DNA of 64,000 bases from Bacteroidota bacterium (GTDB lineage: Bacteria; Bacteroidota; Bacteroidia; Sphingobacteriales; Sphingobacteriaceae): positions 62,001-126,000 of the forward strand of contig JAEXHI010000018.1 of assembly GCA_023450085.1 (NCBI GenBank), read 5' to 3'. The number at the start of each line of letters is the position of its first letter. The first letter of the stretch is position 1. The position numbers were made by a program, and so were the translations under genes. Shown piece after piece: positions 27,226 through 35,091 of this stretch. The notes beneath the pieces are model-generated. The model was not told the DNA's origin. It searched no databases and worked only from the letters and a program-made list of their open reading frames with translations.

Positions 27226-27423
27226 GTTTAAAAAGCAATTGCACCACCTTTATCTCCCGAAAGTCGGGCTATTTGTTTCAAGTCCTCATTTCGCTACGCT
27301 TCATTGTGGGCTTTCTACTGCTATCCCGTTTATCCAACAACCGTCTGAGCAAAACACAAAGTACTAAACACACATAGTCCTATAATTTTAGTTAACTTTA
27401 TTACAGACCAACGCCGTAGCCAC

Positions 27424-28254
27424 ATGAAGCAACTTACTGTTCTGTTTTTAACCTTATTTGCTCTTGCGAGCTGCAATCACTCTCAATCAAAGGAAAGCGC
27501 TAAAAATACCGAGCAAAAAGAAGTATTTAAAAACATCACAAAATTTGATACCACCACCAAAACCATCCATATTTATGTGGCTTTATGCGACAATAAATAC
27601 CAAGGAATAGTTCCTGTTCCTCCAAAAATTGGCAATGGACAGGATCCCAACAGCAACTTATATTGGGGCTGTAGCTTTGGAATCCGCACTTATTTCAAAA
27701 AAAGTAAAGAATGGGATTTGATTAAATCTCAGAAGCTTGATTCTATTAGACTAGAGAGGTTAGTATTTAAACACAAACAAAAAAATTATTATATGGTTGC
27801 TGATGCCTACGATGGACGTTACATCAAACAATGCACAAAAGACTTCCTCAAAAGTAGTTCAGGACAAACAAAAGACACGTTAAAAATTAATAAAACCACT
27901 ATTGGCATATCGGGCAATTCCAAACTGATCTCCTATATTGGGCATGACGGTCTGATGGATTTTCAACTATCTGACAACTACCAAAACACTGACAATATTA
28001 AAAGAGACGTAATTATTTTGGCTTGTTATAGCAGAAAATATTTCACTCCTCATTTAAAATCGGCCAACGTTAACCCATTAGTTTGGACTACCGGATTAAT
28101 GTGTCCAGAAGCCTATACCGTGCATGATGCCATTACGGGATACCTAAAAAAGGAAACCAATTCGCAAATTAGAATGAGGGCAGCTTTAGCCTATTCCAAA
28201 TATCAAAAATGTAGTGAAGGCGCCGCTAAAAACCTATTAGTAACAGACTGGTAA
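27424..28254 (+). CDS. Lipoprotein of unknown function with a possible His/Cys dyad
   Basis: A 276-aa protein with a lipoprotein signal (LFALASCNHSQ, lipidated Cys17). No family is recognised with certainty. Two segments stand out: ISYIGHDGLMDFQL (His174) and VIILACYSRKYF (Cys201). Each follows a predicted hydrophobic strand, the arrangement of the catalytic His-Gly and Cys in clan CD (caspase/gingipain/CHAT-like) peptidases. The 27-residue spacing is short for that clan, so this is only a hypothesis. Several other Cys are spread through the sequence. It is followed 39 bp later by the 180-aa gene, probably one operon. Confidence 0.6.
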   Translation: MKQLTVLFLTLFALASCNHSQSKESAKNTEQKEVFKNITKFDTTTKTIHIYVALCDNKYQGIVPVPPKIGNGQDPNSNLYWGCSFGIRTYFKKSKEWDLIKSQKLDSIRLERLVFKHKQKNYYMVADAYDGRYIKQCTKDFLKSSSGQTKDTLKINKTTIGISGNSKLISYIGHDGLMDFQLSDNYQNTDNIKRDVIILACYSRKYFTPHLKSANVNPLVWTTGLMCPEAYTVHDAITGYLKKETNSQIRMRAALAYSKYQKCSEGAAKNLLVTDW

Positions 28255-28293
28255 ACATTAACTCCTAATTACCAATCCCTATCGTAACAAAGA

Positions 28294-28836
28294 ATGACCT
28301 TGAACAGCTTATCTAAAAAAGAACTAGAAATACTTCAATATGTCGACTCCTTAGAAGGCTCAATACAACAATTGAAAGAACAACTTTCTGACAATGAAAT
28401 TTTCAATCAATGTCGAGATATCCATAAAAGCTATTTAGCATTGTTTCATCAACAAACAGATGAAAATAACAAATTAGAAACATTAAAGCGTCTAATTTTC
28501 TTAAACTGGTATTCATTGGCTGAACCTAGCTGTTATACTGGAATTGAAGAACTTGATGCGCAGGTTACTTTTGAAAGCTACGCTATTTTAGATGAATATA
28601 TCAAACAAAATAAATTAGATACAGAACTTAAATGGATGCTCTCGTATTACTCTTGTATGGACTTTATAATTTTAATGTTCACCGAAAACAAACTCAACTC
28701 TCTTACAAATTTTGTAAAAAACGTAAATACGTCCGTTTTACATACTCCAAAAAATGAACTCCCTAAAGGATCCATGAATAATCGAGGACAAATGGGAATT
28801 TACTGGATAAGCCAGTCTGTAGAAATCAACTCCTAA
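28294..28836 (+). CDS. Hypothetical helical protein, partner of the lipoprotein
   Basis: A 180-aa protein without signal peptide, predicted mostly alpha-helical, with an acidic composition. Segments such as LIFLNWYSLAEPSCYTGIEELD, LKWMLSYYSCMDFI and the end GQMGIYWISQSV look like a conserved family seen in Bacteroidota as hypothetical proteins. I cannot name it. The cytoplasmic helical nature and the pairing with an exported protein fit either a partner or an immunity-type role, but neither is shown. Confidence 0.6.
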   Translation: MTLNSLSKKELEILQYVDSLEGSIQQLKEQLSDNEIFNQCRDIHKSYLALFHQQTDENNKLETLKRLIFLNWYSLAEPSCYTGIEELDAQVTFESYAILDEYIKQNKLDTELKWMLSYYSCMDFIILMFTENKLNSLTNFVKNVNTSVLHTPKNELPKGSMNNRGQMGIYWISQSVEINS

Positions 28837-28964
28837 AAACCTACCTAAGTCCGCCTAAAATAGCCGTATTCAAACACTCCTTTAAACAACGAATAAGAGT
28901 CTGCTTCAGCAGCCAACAGAATCTTATCGGAACGCAATAGGCAACTATTAAATACGCTTAATTA

Positions 28965-30212
28965 TTAACTTCTAATCGCTTCTACTGGATCTAATCTTGA
29001 TGCCGAATAAGCTGGCCAGAAACCAGAGATGATACCGATGATTACCGAAACCCCAATTCCCAACATGATATTGCTCATATAAAGCACCACCTCAACATCT
29101 GCCACATTCGTGACGACGACCGTAAGCAAATAGACGAGTGCCAAACCACACAGCCCACCCATCAAACAAAGCACTACTGATTCGAAAATGAACTGTAAAA
29201 GAATGAAGTAGTTTTTAGCTCCCAGCGATTTCTGAATACCGATAATATTGGTACGCTCTTTTACAGAAACAAACATGATATTGGCAATCCCAAAACCACC
29301 TACCAGAATAGAAAAGCCACCGATAACCCAACCACCAATATTAATGGCCGAGAACATGATATCTAGCTGGTTAGAGAGCATCGTAGTTTTATTCAAAGAG
29401 AAATCATCTTCTTGCCCAGGGCTTATTCTTCTTACAGCTCGCATTTGCCCCTTTAATTCACTTTCTACCTCCTCAAAACTGATATTTTCTTTACCTCTTA
29501 CGGTAATTTGAGGATTATATCTTTCGTTATTGATGTCAAAAATACCTTTGGCAAAATTCATTGGAATCAGCACGTTTTTGTCCTGCGACATCCCCATCAT
29601 ATCCTCCCCCTCTTTCTTAAAAACGCCAACTACGGTAACACGTCTGCCCATTAACTTAATTTGCTTTCCTATAGGGTCATCACCTCCAAAAAGCCCTTCG
29701 GCTATTTCAGCCCCCATAATACAAACAGGGCTTCCAGACCTGCCTTCGTTTTCCGTAAAGTAGCGACCAGCTTGGAACTCCAAATTCCAAGTCCTATCAT
29801 ACTCCTGTGTAGCAGCATTTAAAGTTGCACCTTCTACTGAATTACTTCTATACTTAATGGTTCTGCTACTCGCTGAAATTTCGAAGCAAACCCCTTGAGC
29901 GCTTTCCATTCTTTCTTTTAGCGATAAATAATCTCTATAAGAAGGCTCCGGACGGTTTACGTATTTCCACCAAGGATAATTGTCTCCAAAAATCCAAGGC
30001 CATTTCTGCACAAACAATGTGTTCGAACCAAGCTTGTCTACACTAGCCTGTATTTTATTGCGCATGGTATCCACCCCCGTAAAAACGGCGATAATGATAA
30101 AAATACCAATGGTTATCCCTAAAAGAGATAGCGAAGTCCGCAATTTGTTCTGTCTAAGAGCGTCCCAGGCAAACCTAAAACTCTCGCCAATAAGTCTAAA
30201 AACTAGCACCAT
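28965..30212 (-). CDS. ABC transporter permease, MacB/FtsX type
   Basis: A 415-aa permease started at MVLVFRLIGESF (30212); a start eight codons earlier is also possible. The N-terminal helix lies in LRTSLSLLGITIGIFIIIAVFTG. A periplasmic MacB_PCD domain follows (residues ~55-270), then three FtsX helices in GGWVIGGFSILVGGFGIANIMFVSVKERTNIIGIQK and the C-terminal PVEAIRS that is common to this family. Such permeases pair with a MacB-like ATPase to drive efflux or lipoprotein-type transport; no ATPase gene is adjacent here. Substrate unknown. Confidence 0.88.
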   Translation of the reverse strand: MVLVFRLIGESFRFAWDALRQNKLRTSLSLLGITIGIFIIIAVFTGVDTMRNKIQASVDKLGSNTLFVQKWPWIFGDNYPWWKYVNRPEPSYRDYLSLKERMESAQGVCFEISASSRTIKYRSNSVEGATLNAATQEYDRTWNLEFQAGRYFTENEGRSGSPVCIMGAEIAEGLFGGDDPIGKQIKLMGRRVTVVGVFKKEGEDMMGMSQDKNVLIPMNFAKGIFDINNERYNPQITVRGKENISFEEVESELKGQMRAVRRISPGQEDDFSLNKTTMLSNQLDIMFSAINIGGWVIGGFSILVGGFGIANIMFVSVKERTNIIGIQKSLGAKNYFILLQFIFESVVLCLMGGLCGLALVYLLTVVVTNVADVEVVLYMSNIMLGIGVSVIIGIISGFWPAYSASRLDPVEAIRS

Positions 30213-30357
30213 AATCGTTAGACCAAATGTAATCAAAAAGGTTACACCTATTACAGCTTAAAAGTAAAAAGGCAAATACAAAAGGCTTGTAAACTATTTA
30301 CCTTGTTCGCTTGTTAAAAACATCTGACAATAGACTGGCTTATCTACTGATATTTAA

Positions 30358-30389
30358 TTGCAAATACAGAATATAATTTAGTAAATTTG
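30358..30389 (+). promoter_or_regulatory. Promoter of queA
   Basis: TTG (30358-30360), a 21-bp spacer and TAAATTTG (30382-30389) match the Bacteroidota sigma-factor consensus. The leader to the queA ATG would be about 115 nt. Confidence 0.6.
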
Positions 30390-30509
30390 CGCCCTAATTT
30401 ACTGTATCCAAAGCATGAAATAAGCTGAAATGCGCTTCTTCTACCAATTCAAGAGTGAAGTTTGACAAGCAAATTCCATCCTGCAGATAAAAAACAATAT
30501 AAATTACAC

Positions 30510-31559
30510 ATGAAATTATCTCAATTCAAGTTCAATCTACCCGACTCACTTCTGGCCTCTGATCCTGCCGAAGAAAGAGATGAAGCACGTTTAATGGTAC
30601 TACACAAAGATACCGGTAAGATTGAGCATAAAATCTTCAAAGATGTTTTAAATTATTTTGACGATAAAGATGTAATGATCCTTAACAACACCAAGGTTTT
30701 CCCTGCCCGTTTATATGGAAACAAGGAAAAAACTGGTGCTACCATAGAAGTATTCCTATTACGCGAACTAAACAAAGAATTGCGTTTATGGGATGTTTTG
30801 GTTGATCCAGCACGTAAAATCCGTGTAGGAAACAAACTATATTTTGGAGATGATGACTTATTAGTTGCGGAAGTTGTGGACAACACCACTTCACGTGGCC
30901 GTACTATTCGTTTCCTATTTGATGGTACTGATGAGGAATTCAGAAGAAACGTTGAAATTTTAGGCGAAACACCACTTCCTAAATACATAAAGCGTAAAGC
31001 TACCGAAATGGACAAAGAGCGTTACCAAACGATTTTTGCTAAACACGAAGGCGCTGTAGCTGCTCCAACTGCTGGTTTACACTTCAGTAGAGAGTTAATG
31101 AAACGTTTAGAACTTAAAGGCATTGAATTTGCCGAAGTTACTTTACACGTTGGTTTAGGTACTTTCCGTCAAGTAGAGGTTGAAGACTTAACCAAACACA
31201 AAATGGATTCTGAGCAATTCATCATCGAACAAAAAGATGCTGATATTGTAAACAAGGGAATTGAGGATAAAAGAAGGATTTGTGCCGTTGGTACTACCTC
31301 TATGCGTGCCATCGAGTCGGCAGTTTCTGCTAACAAAACTTTGAAGGCTGCGAATGACTGGACCAGCAAATTCATCTTCCCTCCTTACGATTTCAGTATT
31401 GCCAATTCAATGATTACCAATTTCCATACTTCTGAATCTACTTTATTGATGATGGTAAGTGCTTTTGGTGGTTACGAAAATGTAATGAATGCATATGAAG
31501 TAGCTGTAAAAGAAAAATATCGTTTCTATAGCTACGGTGATGCAATGTTGATAATTTAG
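30510..31559 (+). CDS. queA: tRNA preQ1(34) S-adenosylmethionine ribosyltransferase-isomerase
   Basis: A 349-aa protein from the ATG at 30510; the frame extends 16 codons further up to a TTG but the family starts at MKLSQFKFNLPDSLLA. Hallmarks are ASDPAEERDEARLMVL, NNTKVFPARLYG, EGAVAAPTAGLHFS, VTLHVGLGTFRQV and the C-terminal NFHTSESTLLMMVSAFGG. It transfers the ribosyl part of SAM to preQ1 in tRNA, giving epoxyqueuosine. Cytoplasmic. A large hairpin and then ispD follow. Confidence 0.94.
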   Translation: MKLSQFKFNLPDSLLASDPAEERDEARLMVLHKDTGKIEHKIFKDVLNYFDDKDVMILNNTKVFPARLYGNKEKTGATIEVFLLRELNKELRLWDVLVDPARKIRVGNKLYFGDDDLLVAEVVDNTTSRGRTIRFLFDGTDEEFRRNVEILGETPLPKYIKRKATEMDKERYQTIFAKHEGAVAAPTAGLHFSRELMKRLELKGIEFAEVTLHVGLGTFRQVEVEDLTKHKMDSEQFIIEQKDADIVNKGIEDKRRICAVGTTSMRAIESAVSANKTLKAANDWTSKFIFPPYDFSIANSMITNFHTSESTLLMMVSAFGGYENVMNAYEVAVKEKYRFYSYGDAMLII

Positions 31560-31562
31560 GTA

Positions 31563-31632
31563 TTAGTATCGAGTATCAAGTATCGAGATATACATAATGG
31601 CTCGATACTTGATGCTCAAATCCTGATACTAA
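31563..31632. repeat. Large imperfect hairpin between queA and ispD
   Basis: Outer arms TTAGTATC (31563-31570) / GATACTAA (31625-31632) are perfect. Inner 17-nt arms at 31571-31587 and 31601-31617 pair with one mismatch. Repeated GTATC/GATAC steps give many alternative pairings. It may be an intergenic repeat or a terminator without T-tract. Confidence 0.6.
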
Positions 31633-31643
31633 TAATTAAAAAA

Positions 31644-32327
31644 ATGAAATTCTACGCAATAATAGTAGCTGGTGGTTCGGGCAAAAGAATGCAATCTGCA
31701 ATAGCCAAACAGTTTTTATTGCTTAATCATAAGCCTGTAATGATGCATACATTACAGGCTTTTCATCTTTCAGAAATCCAACCCGAAATTATTTTGGTCC
31801 TCAACAAAGACGACCATCAATACTGGAAGGATTTGTGCATAAAATACCATTTTGATATTCCCCATACCTTGGTGGAAGGTGGAAAAGAACGTTTCCATTC
31901 GGTAAGAAATGGTTTGATGTTTATCAAAGAAGATGGCGTAGTAGCTATACACGATGCCGTGAGGCCAGTAGTTAGTCATGATTTAATTACCCAAACGTTT
32001 AAAGAGGCCTTAGAAATTGGGAATGCTATACCTTGTGTTAAACCGAGCGACTCGGTAAGGAAACTCAATGAAAGCTCCAGCAAAATCATCAATAGGGATA
32101 AATTGGTATTGATACAAACACCGCAAACTTTTGATTTAGATCAGCTGCGAACCGCCTATCAACAACGGTTTTCTAAAAAATTCACGGATGATGCTTCAGT
32201 AGTTGAAGCTGCTGGTTTTCCAATTAATTTGGTAGAAGGCAACAGAAACAACATCAAAATTACTTTTCCAGAAGACTTGGAGCTGGCTTCTTTCTTATTG
32301 AAGCATAATATCCCGAGTCAACACTAA
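31644..32327 (+). CDS. ispD: 2-C-methyl-D-erythritol 4-phosphate cytidylyltransferase
   Basis: A 227-aa enzyme of the MEP isoprenoid pathway, coupling MEP with CTP. The nucleotide-binding N-terminus is IIVAGGSGKRM with KQFLLLNHKPVMMHTL. The IspD signature is VAIHDAVRPVV, and TPQTFDLDQL and FTDDASVVEAAGFPINLVEGNRNNIKIT complete the match. Length is normal for the family. It lies 84 bp after queA, separated by the hairpin. Confidence 0.93.
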   Translation: MKFYAIIVAGGSGKRMQSAIAKQFLLLNHKPVMMHTLQAFHLSEIQPEIILVLNKDDHQYWKDLCIKYHFDIPHTLVEGGKERFHSVRNGLMFIKEDGVVAIHDAVRPVVSHDLITQTFKEALEIGNAIPCVKPSDSVRKLNESSSKIINRDKLVLIQTPQTFDLDQLRTAYQQRFSKKFTDDASVVEAAGFPINLVEGNRNNIKITFPEDLELASFLLKHNIPSQH

Positions 32328-32690
32328 CTCCATTGTCATTTCGACCATAGTGGAGAACCAAAGCTCAACGAAGTTAAATCTTTCGACTATATAACATCGC
32401 TTATTTAATTAAATATCAACAATCTTTGAATATCTCTACTGAACAGTCGAGATAACGTATCATAAACGGTACAACTTAGCTATTTTACAAATACTTGGCC
32501 ATACCCTATTTCATCCTTTTTAGATCGTTTCTCTATTGGAAATAATTGTATAGAACAATCTCAGCAATTCGTGTTTGTAAAGCAATATCCCCCGTAATTT
32601 CGGCGAAGAATGAGGAGAAATCTAACAACCATAATCCTGTCATAGATTTGGCAATAAGGGAGCTCTTACAAACAATATTTAATTATTCCT
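32328..32690. other. Non-coding intergenic stretch with REP-like pieces
   Basis: The segment 32331-32460 resembles the dispersed TGTCATTTCGA-type intergenic repeat. At 32573-32681 a degenerate inverted pair (TTGTAAAGC / GAGCTCTTACAA) encloses GCGAAGAATGAGGAGAAATC. A 60-codon open frame here has no coding character. It leads directly into the tandem array. Confidence 0.5.
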
Positions 32691-33486
32691 TATGCCACCC
32701 TTTCAGGGTTATTGGTTTTCTGGACTAATTATCCTAGAATTATTTCACCACTTCGTGGTTATATAGCAAATAGCACAGTCGTCATTTCGCATAGTTTAAA
32801 AGGCACCCCAAAAAGTCCGAAGGACTGATATAATGATAATATCACAACAACCTACCTAATAAACCGCGAAGCGGTGATATAATCACCTTATTTTATTCCA
32901 CTCTTTCAGGGTTATTGGTTTACTGGAATAATTATCCTAGAATTATCACACCACTTCGTGGTTACATGGCAAATAGCACAGTCGTCATTTCGCACAGTCT
33001 AAAAGGTAACAACCCAAGTCCGAAAGATTGATATTATGATAACGTCAAACAACCTACCTAATAAACCGCGAAGCGGTGACATAATCTCCTTATTTTATTC
33101 CACTCTTTCAGGGTTATTGGTTTACTGGAATAATTATCCAGAATTATCACACCGCTTCCTGGTTACATGGCAACTAGCACCGTCGTCATTTCGCACAGTC
33201 TAAAAGGCAACAACCCAAGCCCGAAGGACTGATATAACGATAACATCACAACAACCTACCTAATAAAACGAGAAGCGGTGACATAATCTCCCTATTTTAT
33301 TCCACCCTTTCAGGGTTATGGTTTTACTGGAATAATTATCCTAGAATTATTACACCGCTTCGTGGTTATATGGCAACTAACACCGTCGTCATTTCGCACA
33401 GTCTAAAGCCCCAAAAAAGTCCGAAGGACTGATATTATTATAACAAAGAGCAACCACCCAAAAAACCGCGAAGCGGTGACATAACT
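32691..33486. repeat. Four-copy ~202-bp tandem array with GAA/TTC hairpins
   Basis: The landmark TTTCAGGG recurs at 32701, 32904, 33106 and 33308 (period 202-203 bp). Each unit holds four 13-nt hairpins with 5-bp stems and 3-nt loops in fixed order: ACCCT-TTC-AGGGT, ACCAC-TTC-GTGGT, AGTCC-GAA-GGACT, ACCGC-GAA-GCGGT (first unit at 32697, 32747, 32814 and 32863). Some later copies have decayed stems; one keeps pairing through a G-T wobble. Between the hairpins sit conserved lines such as GTCGTCATTTCGCACAGTCT. No open frame of note. It resembles REP/BIME-type elements; no transposase is nearby. Confidence 0.9.
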
Positions 33487-33568
33487 ATTCCAGCACGTAA
33501 TTAACTTCTCATCCAAAAGTTTCTAGACTACGTTTTGGACGTGATAACGCAACTACCAAAACAAAAAA

Positions 33569-33594
33569 AAGTGCCCATGAAAACATGGACACTT
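33569..33594 (-). terminator. Terminator of gltBD
   Basis: Arms AAGTGCCCATG / CATGGACACTT with one mismatch and an AAAA loop; on the minus strand it is followed by eight T. Confidence 0.85.
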
Positions 33595-33620
33595 AGGTGT
33601 AAAAGTATAAAAGCAAATTC

Positions 33621-35090
33621 TTATGCGTAAGCTACTGCGTCTTTAGATGGCAGCTTACTATAGCCCATTAGGTATTCATCTACTTTACGAGCGGTTTCAC
33701 GTCCTTCGGAAATGGCCCAAACTACCAATGATTGTCCTCTGCGCATATCGCCAGCGGCAAATATCTTAGGAATATTGGTTTGATAGTTTCCTTCTAGCGC
33801 CTTAACATTGCCTCTTTCATCCAGCTCAACACCTAACTTTTCAATTAAGCCTTCTTTTTGAGGATGCAAGAAACCCATAGCCAATAGCACTAGCTCGCAA
33901 GGATATTCTTTTTCAGTACCAGCAACTTCTTTAAACCCAAGAGGCCTTCCTGTATTCAGATCAATATCCCATTCTACATCAACCACTTTTAAGGCTTTTA
34001 AATTCCCTTGTTCATCTTTAATAAACTCTTTAGTGTTTACCGACCAAGCTCTTTGCGCACCCTCTTCGTGTGAAGTAGTGATTTTCAAGAGCATTGGATA
34101 GCTAGGCCAAGGCATATGCTCCGAGCGCATTTGCGGTGGCATTGGCATGATCTCAAATTGAGTTACGGACTTTGCACCATGGCGATTAGAAGTACCAATA
34201 CAATCTGAACCTGTATCTCCACCACCAATTACAATCACGTTTTTACCAGTAGCGGTGATCTCTTCAGCTTCTATTTTACGGCCGCCTACACGCTTGTTTT
34301 GCTGTTTCAAGAAATCCATGGCAAAATGAACTCCTTTGGCTTCTCTTCCTGGCAATTTCAAATCGCGGGGAATGGTAGAACCACCAGCTAAAACAATTGC
34401 TTGATATTCGCGCAGCAAAGTACTGATTTCTACATTCTCGCCTACGTTAGCATTATATTGGAATGTAATGCCTTCTTCTTCCATCAGCTTAATCCTTCTT
34501 TCCACGACATCTTTTTGCAGTTTAAAATCAGGAATACCGTAACGTAGCAAACCTCCAGCCACATCATCACGCTCAAAAACGACTACCTCGTGACCCGCTT
34601 TATTCAATTGGGCTGCAGCTGCCAATCCTGCTGGACCAGAACCTACTACCGCCACTCTTTTGCCAGTTCTAATTAAAGGTTCGTTTGCTTTGATATAGCC
34701 TTTTTCAAAAGCAATTTCAATGATATGCTTCTCAATTTCCTCAATAGATACTGGCGATTTGTTGATCCCCAACACACAAGCGCTTTCGCAAGGTGCTGGA
34801 CAAATTCTACCTGTAAACTCTGGAAAATTATTGGTGCTTAACAAAATTTCAGCAGCTTGTAGCCATTTACCTTGATAAACGGCATCGTTAAACTCAGGAA
34901 TAACATTTCCCAATGGACAACCCGATTGACAAAACGGCACACCGCAATCCATACAACGCCCTGATTGCTTGTTCAACTCATCAGATGGCAACAACGATAC
35001 AAACTCATCATAGTGCTTTAAACGCTCTTGTGGCGCTTGTTTTGAAGGCGAAACTCTTTCGTATTCAAAAAATCCTGTCACTTTTCCCAT
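33621..35090 (-). CDS. gltD: Glutamate synthase small (beta) subunit
   Basis: A 489-aa flavoprotein that passes electrons from NAD(P)H to GltB. The N-terminal iron-sulphur domain has CMDCGVPFCQSGCPLGN and a second cluster at CPAPCESACVLG. The FAD site is VAVVGSGPAGLAAAAQL and the NAD(P)H site VIVIGGGDTGSDCIG. The end matches AAGDMRRGQSLVVWAISEGR, typical of GltD. It starts 1 bp after the gltB stop, so the two are one operon. Confidence 0.95.
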   Translation of the reverse strand: MGKVTGFFEYERVSPSKQAPQERLKHYDEFVSLLPSDELNKQSGRCMDCGVPFCQSGCPLGNVIPEFNDAVYQGKWLQAAEILLSTNNFPEFTGRICPAPCESACVLGINKSPVSIEEIEKHIIEIAFEKGYIKANEPLIRTGKRVAVVGSGPAGLAAAAQLNKAGHEVVVFERDDVAGGLLRYGIPDFKLQKDVVERRIKLMEEEGITFQYNANVGENVEISTLLREYQAIVLAGGSTIPRDLKLPGREAKGVHFAMDFLKQQNKRVGGRKIEAEEITATGKNVIVIGGGDTGSDCIGTSNRHGAKSVTQFEIMPMPPQMRSEHMPWPSYPMLLKITTSHEEGAQRAWSVNTKEFIKDEQGNLKALKVVDVEWDIDLNTGRPLGFKEVAGTEKEYPCELVLLAMGFLHPQKEGLIEKLGVELDERGNVKALEGNYQTNIPKIFAAGDMRRGQSLVVWAISEGRETARKVDEYLMGYSKLPSKDAVAYA

Positions 35091-35091
35091 C

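Noticed and set aside
32546..32728. 60-codon coding gene in the long intergenic gap
   Set aside because: It runs through repeat sequence and an inverted repeat, with no recognisable protein pattern.
32691..33486. CRISPR array
   Set aside because: The units are ~202 bp and nearly identical throughout, without short repeats and unique spacers, and no cas gene is present.
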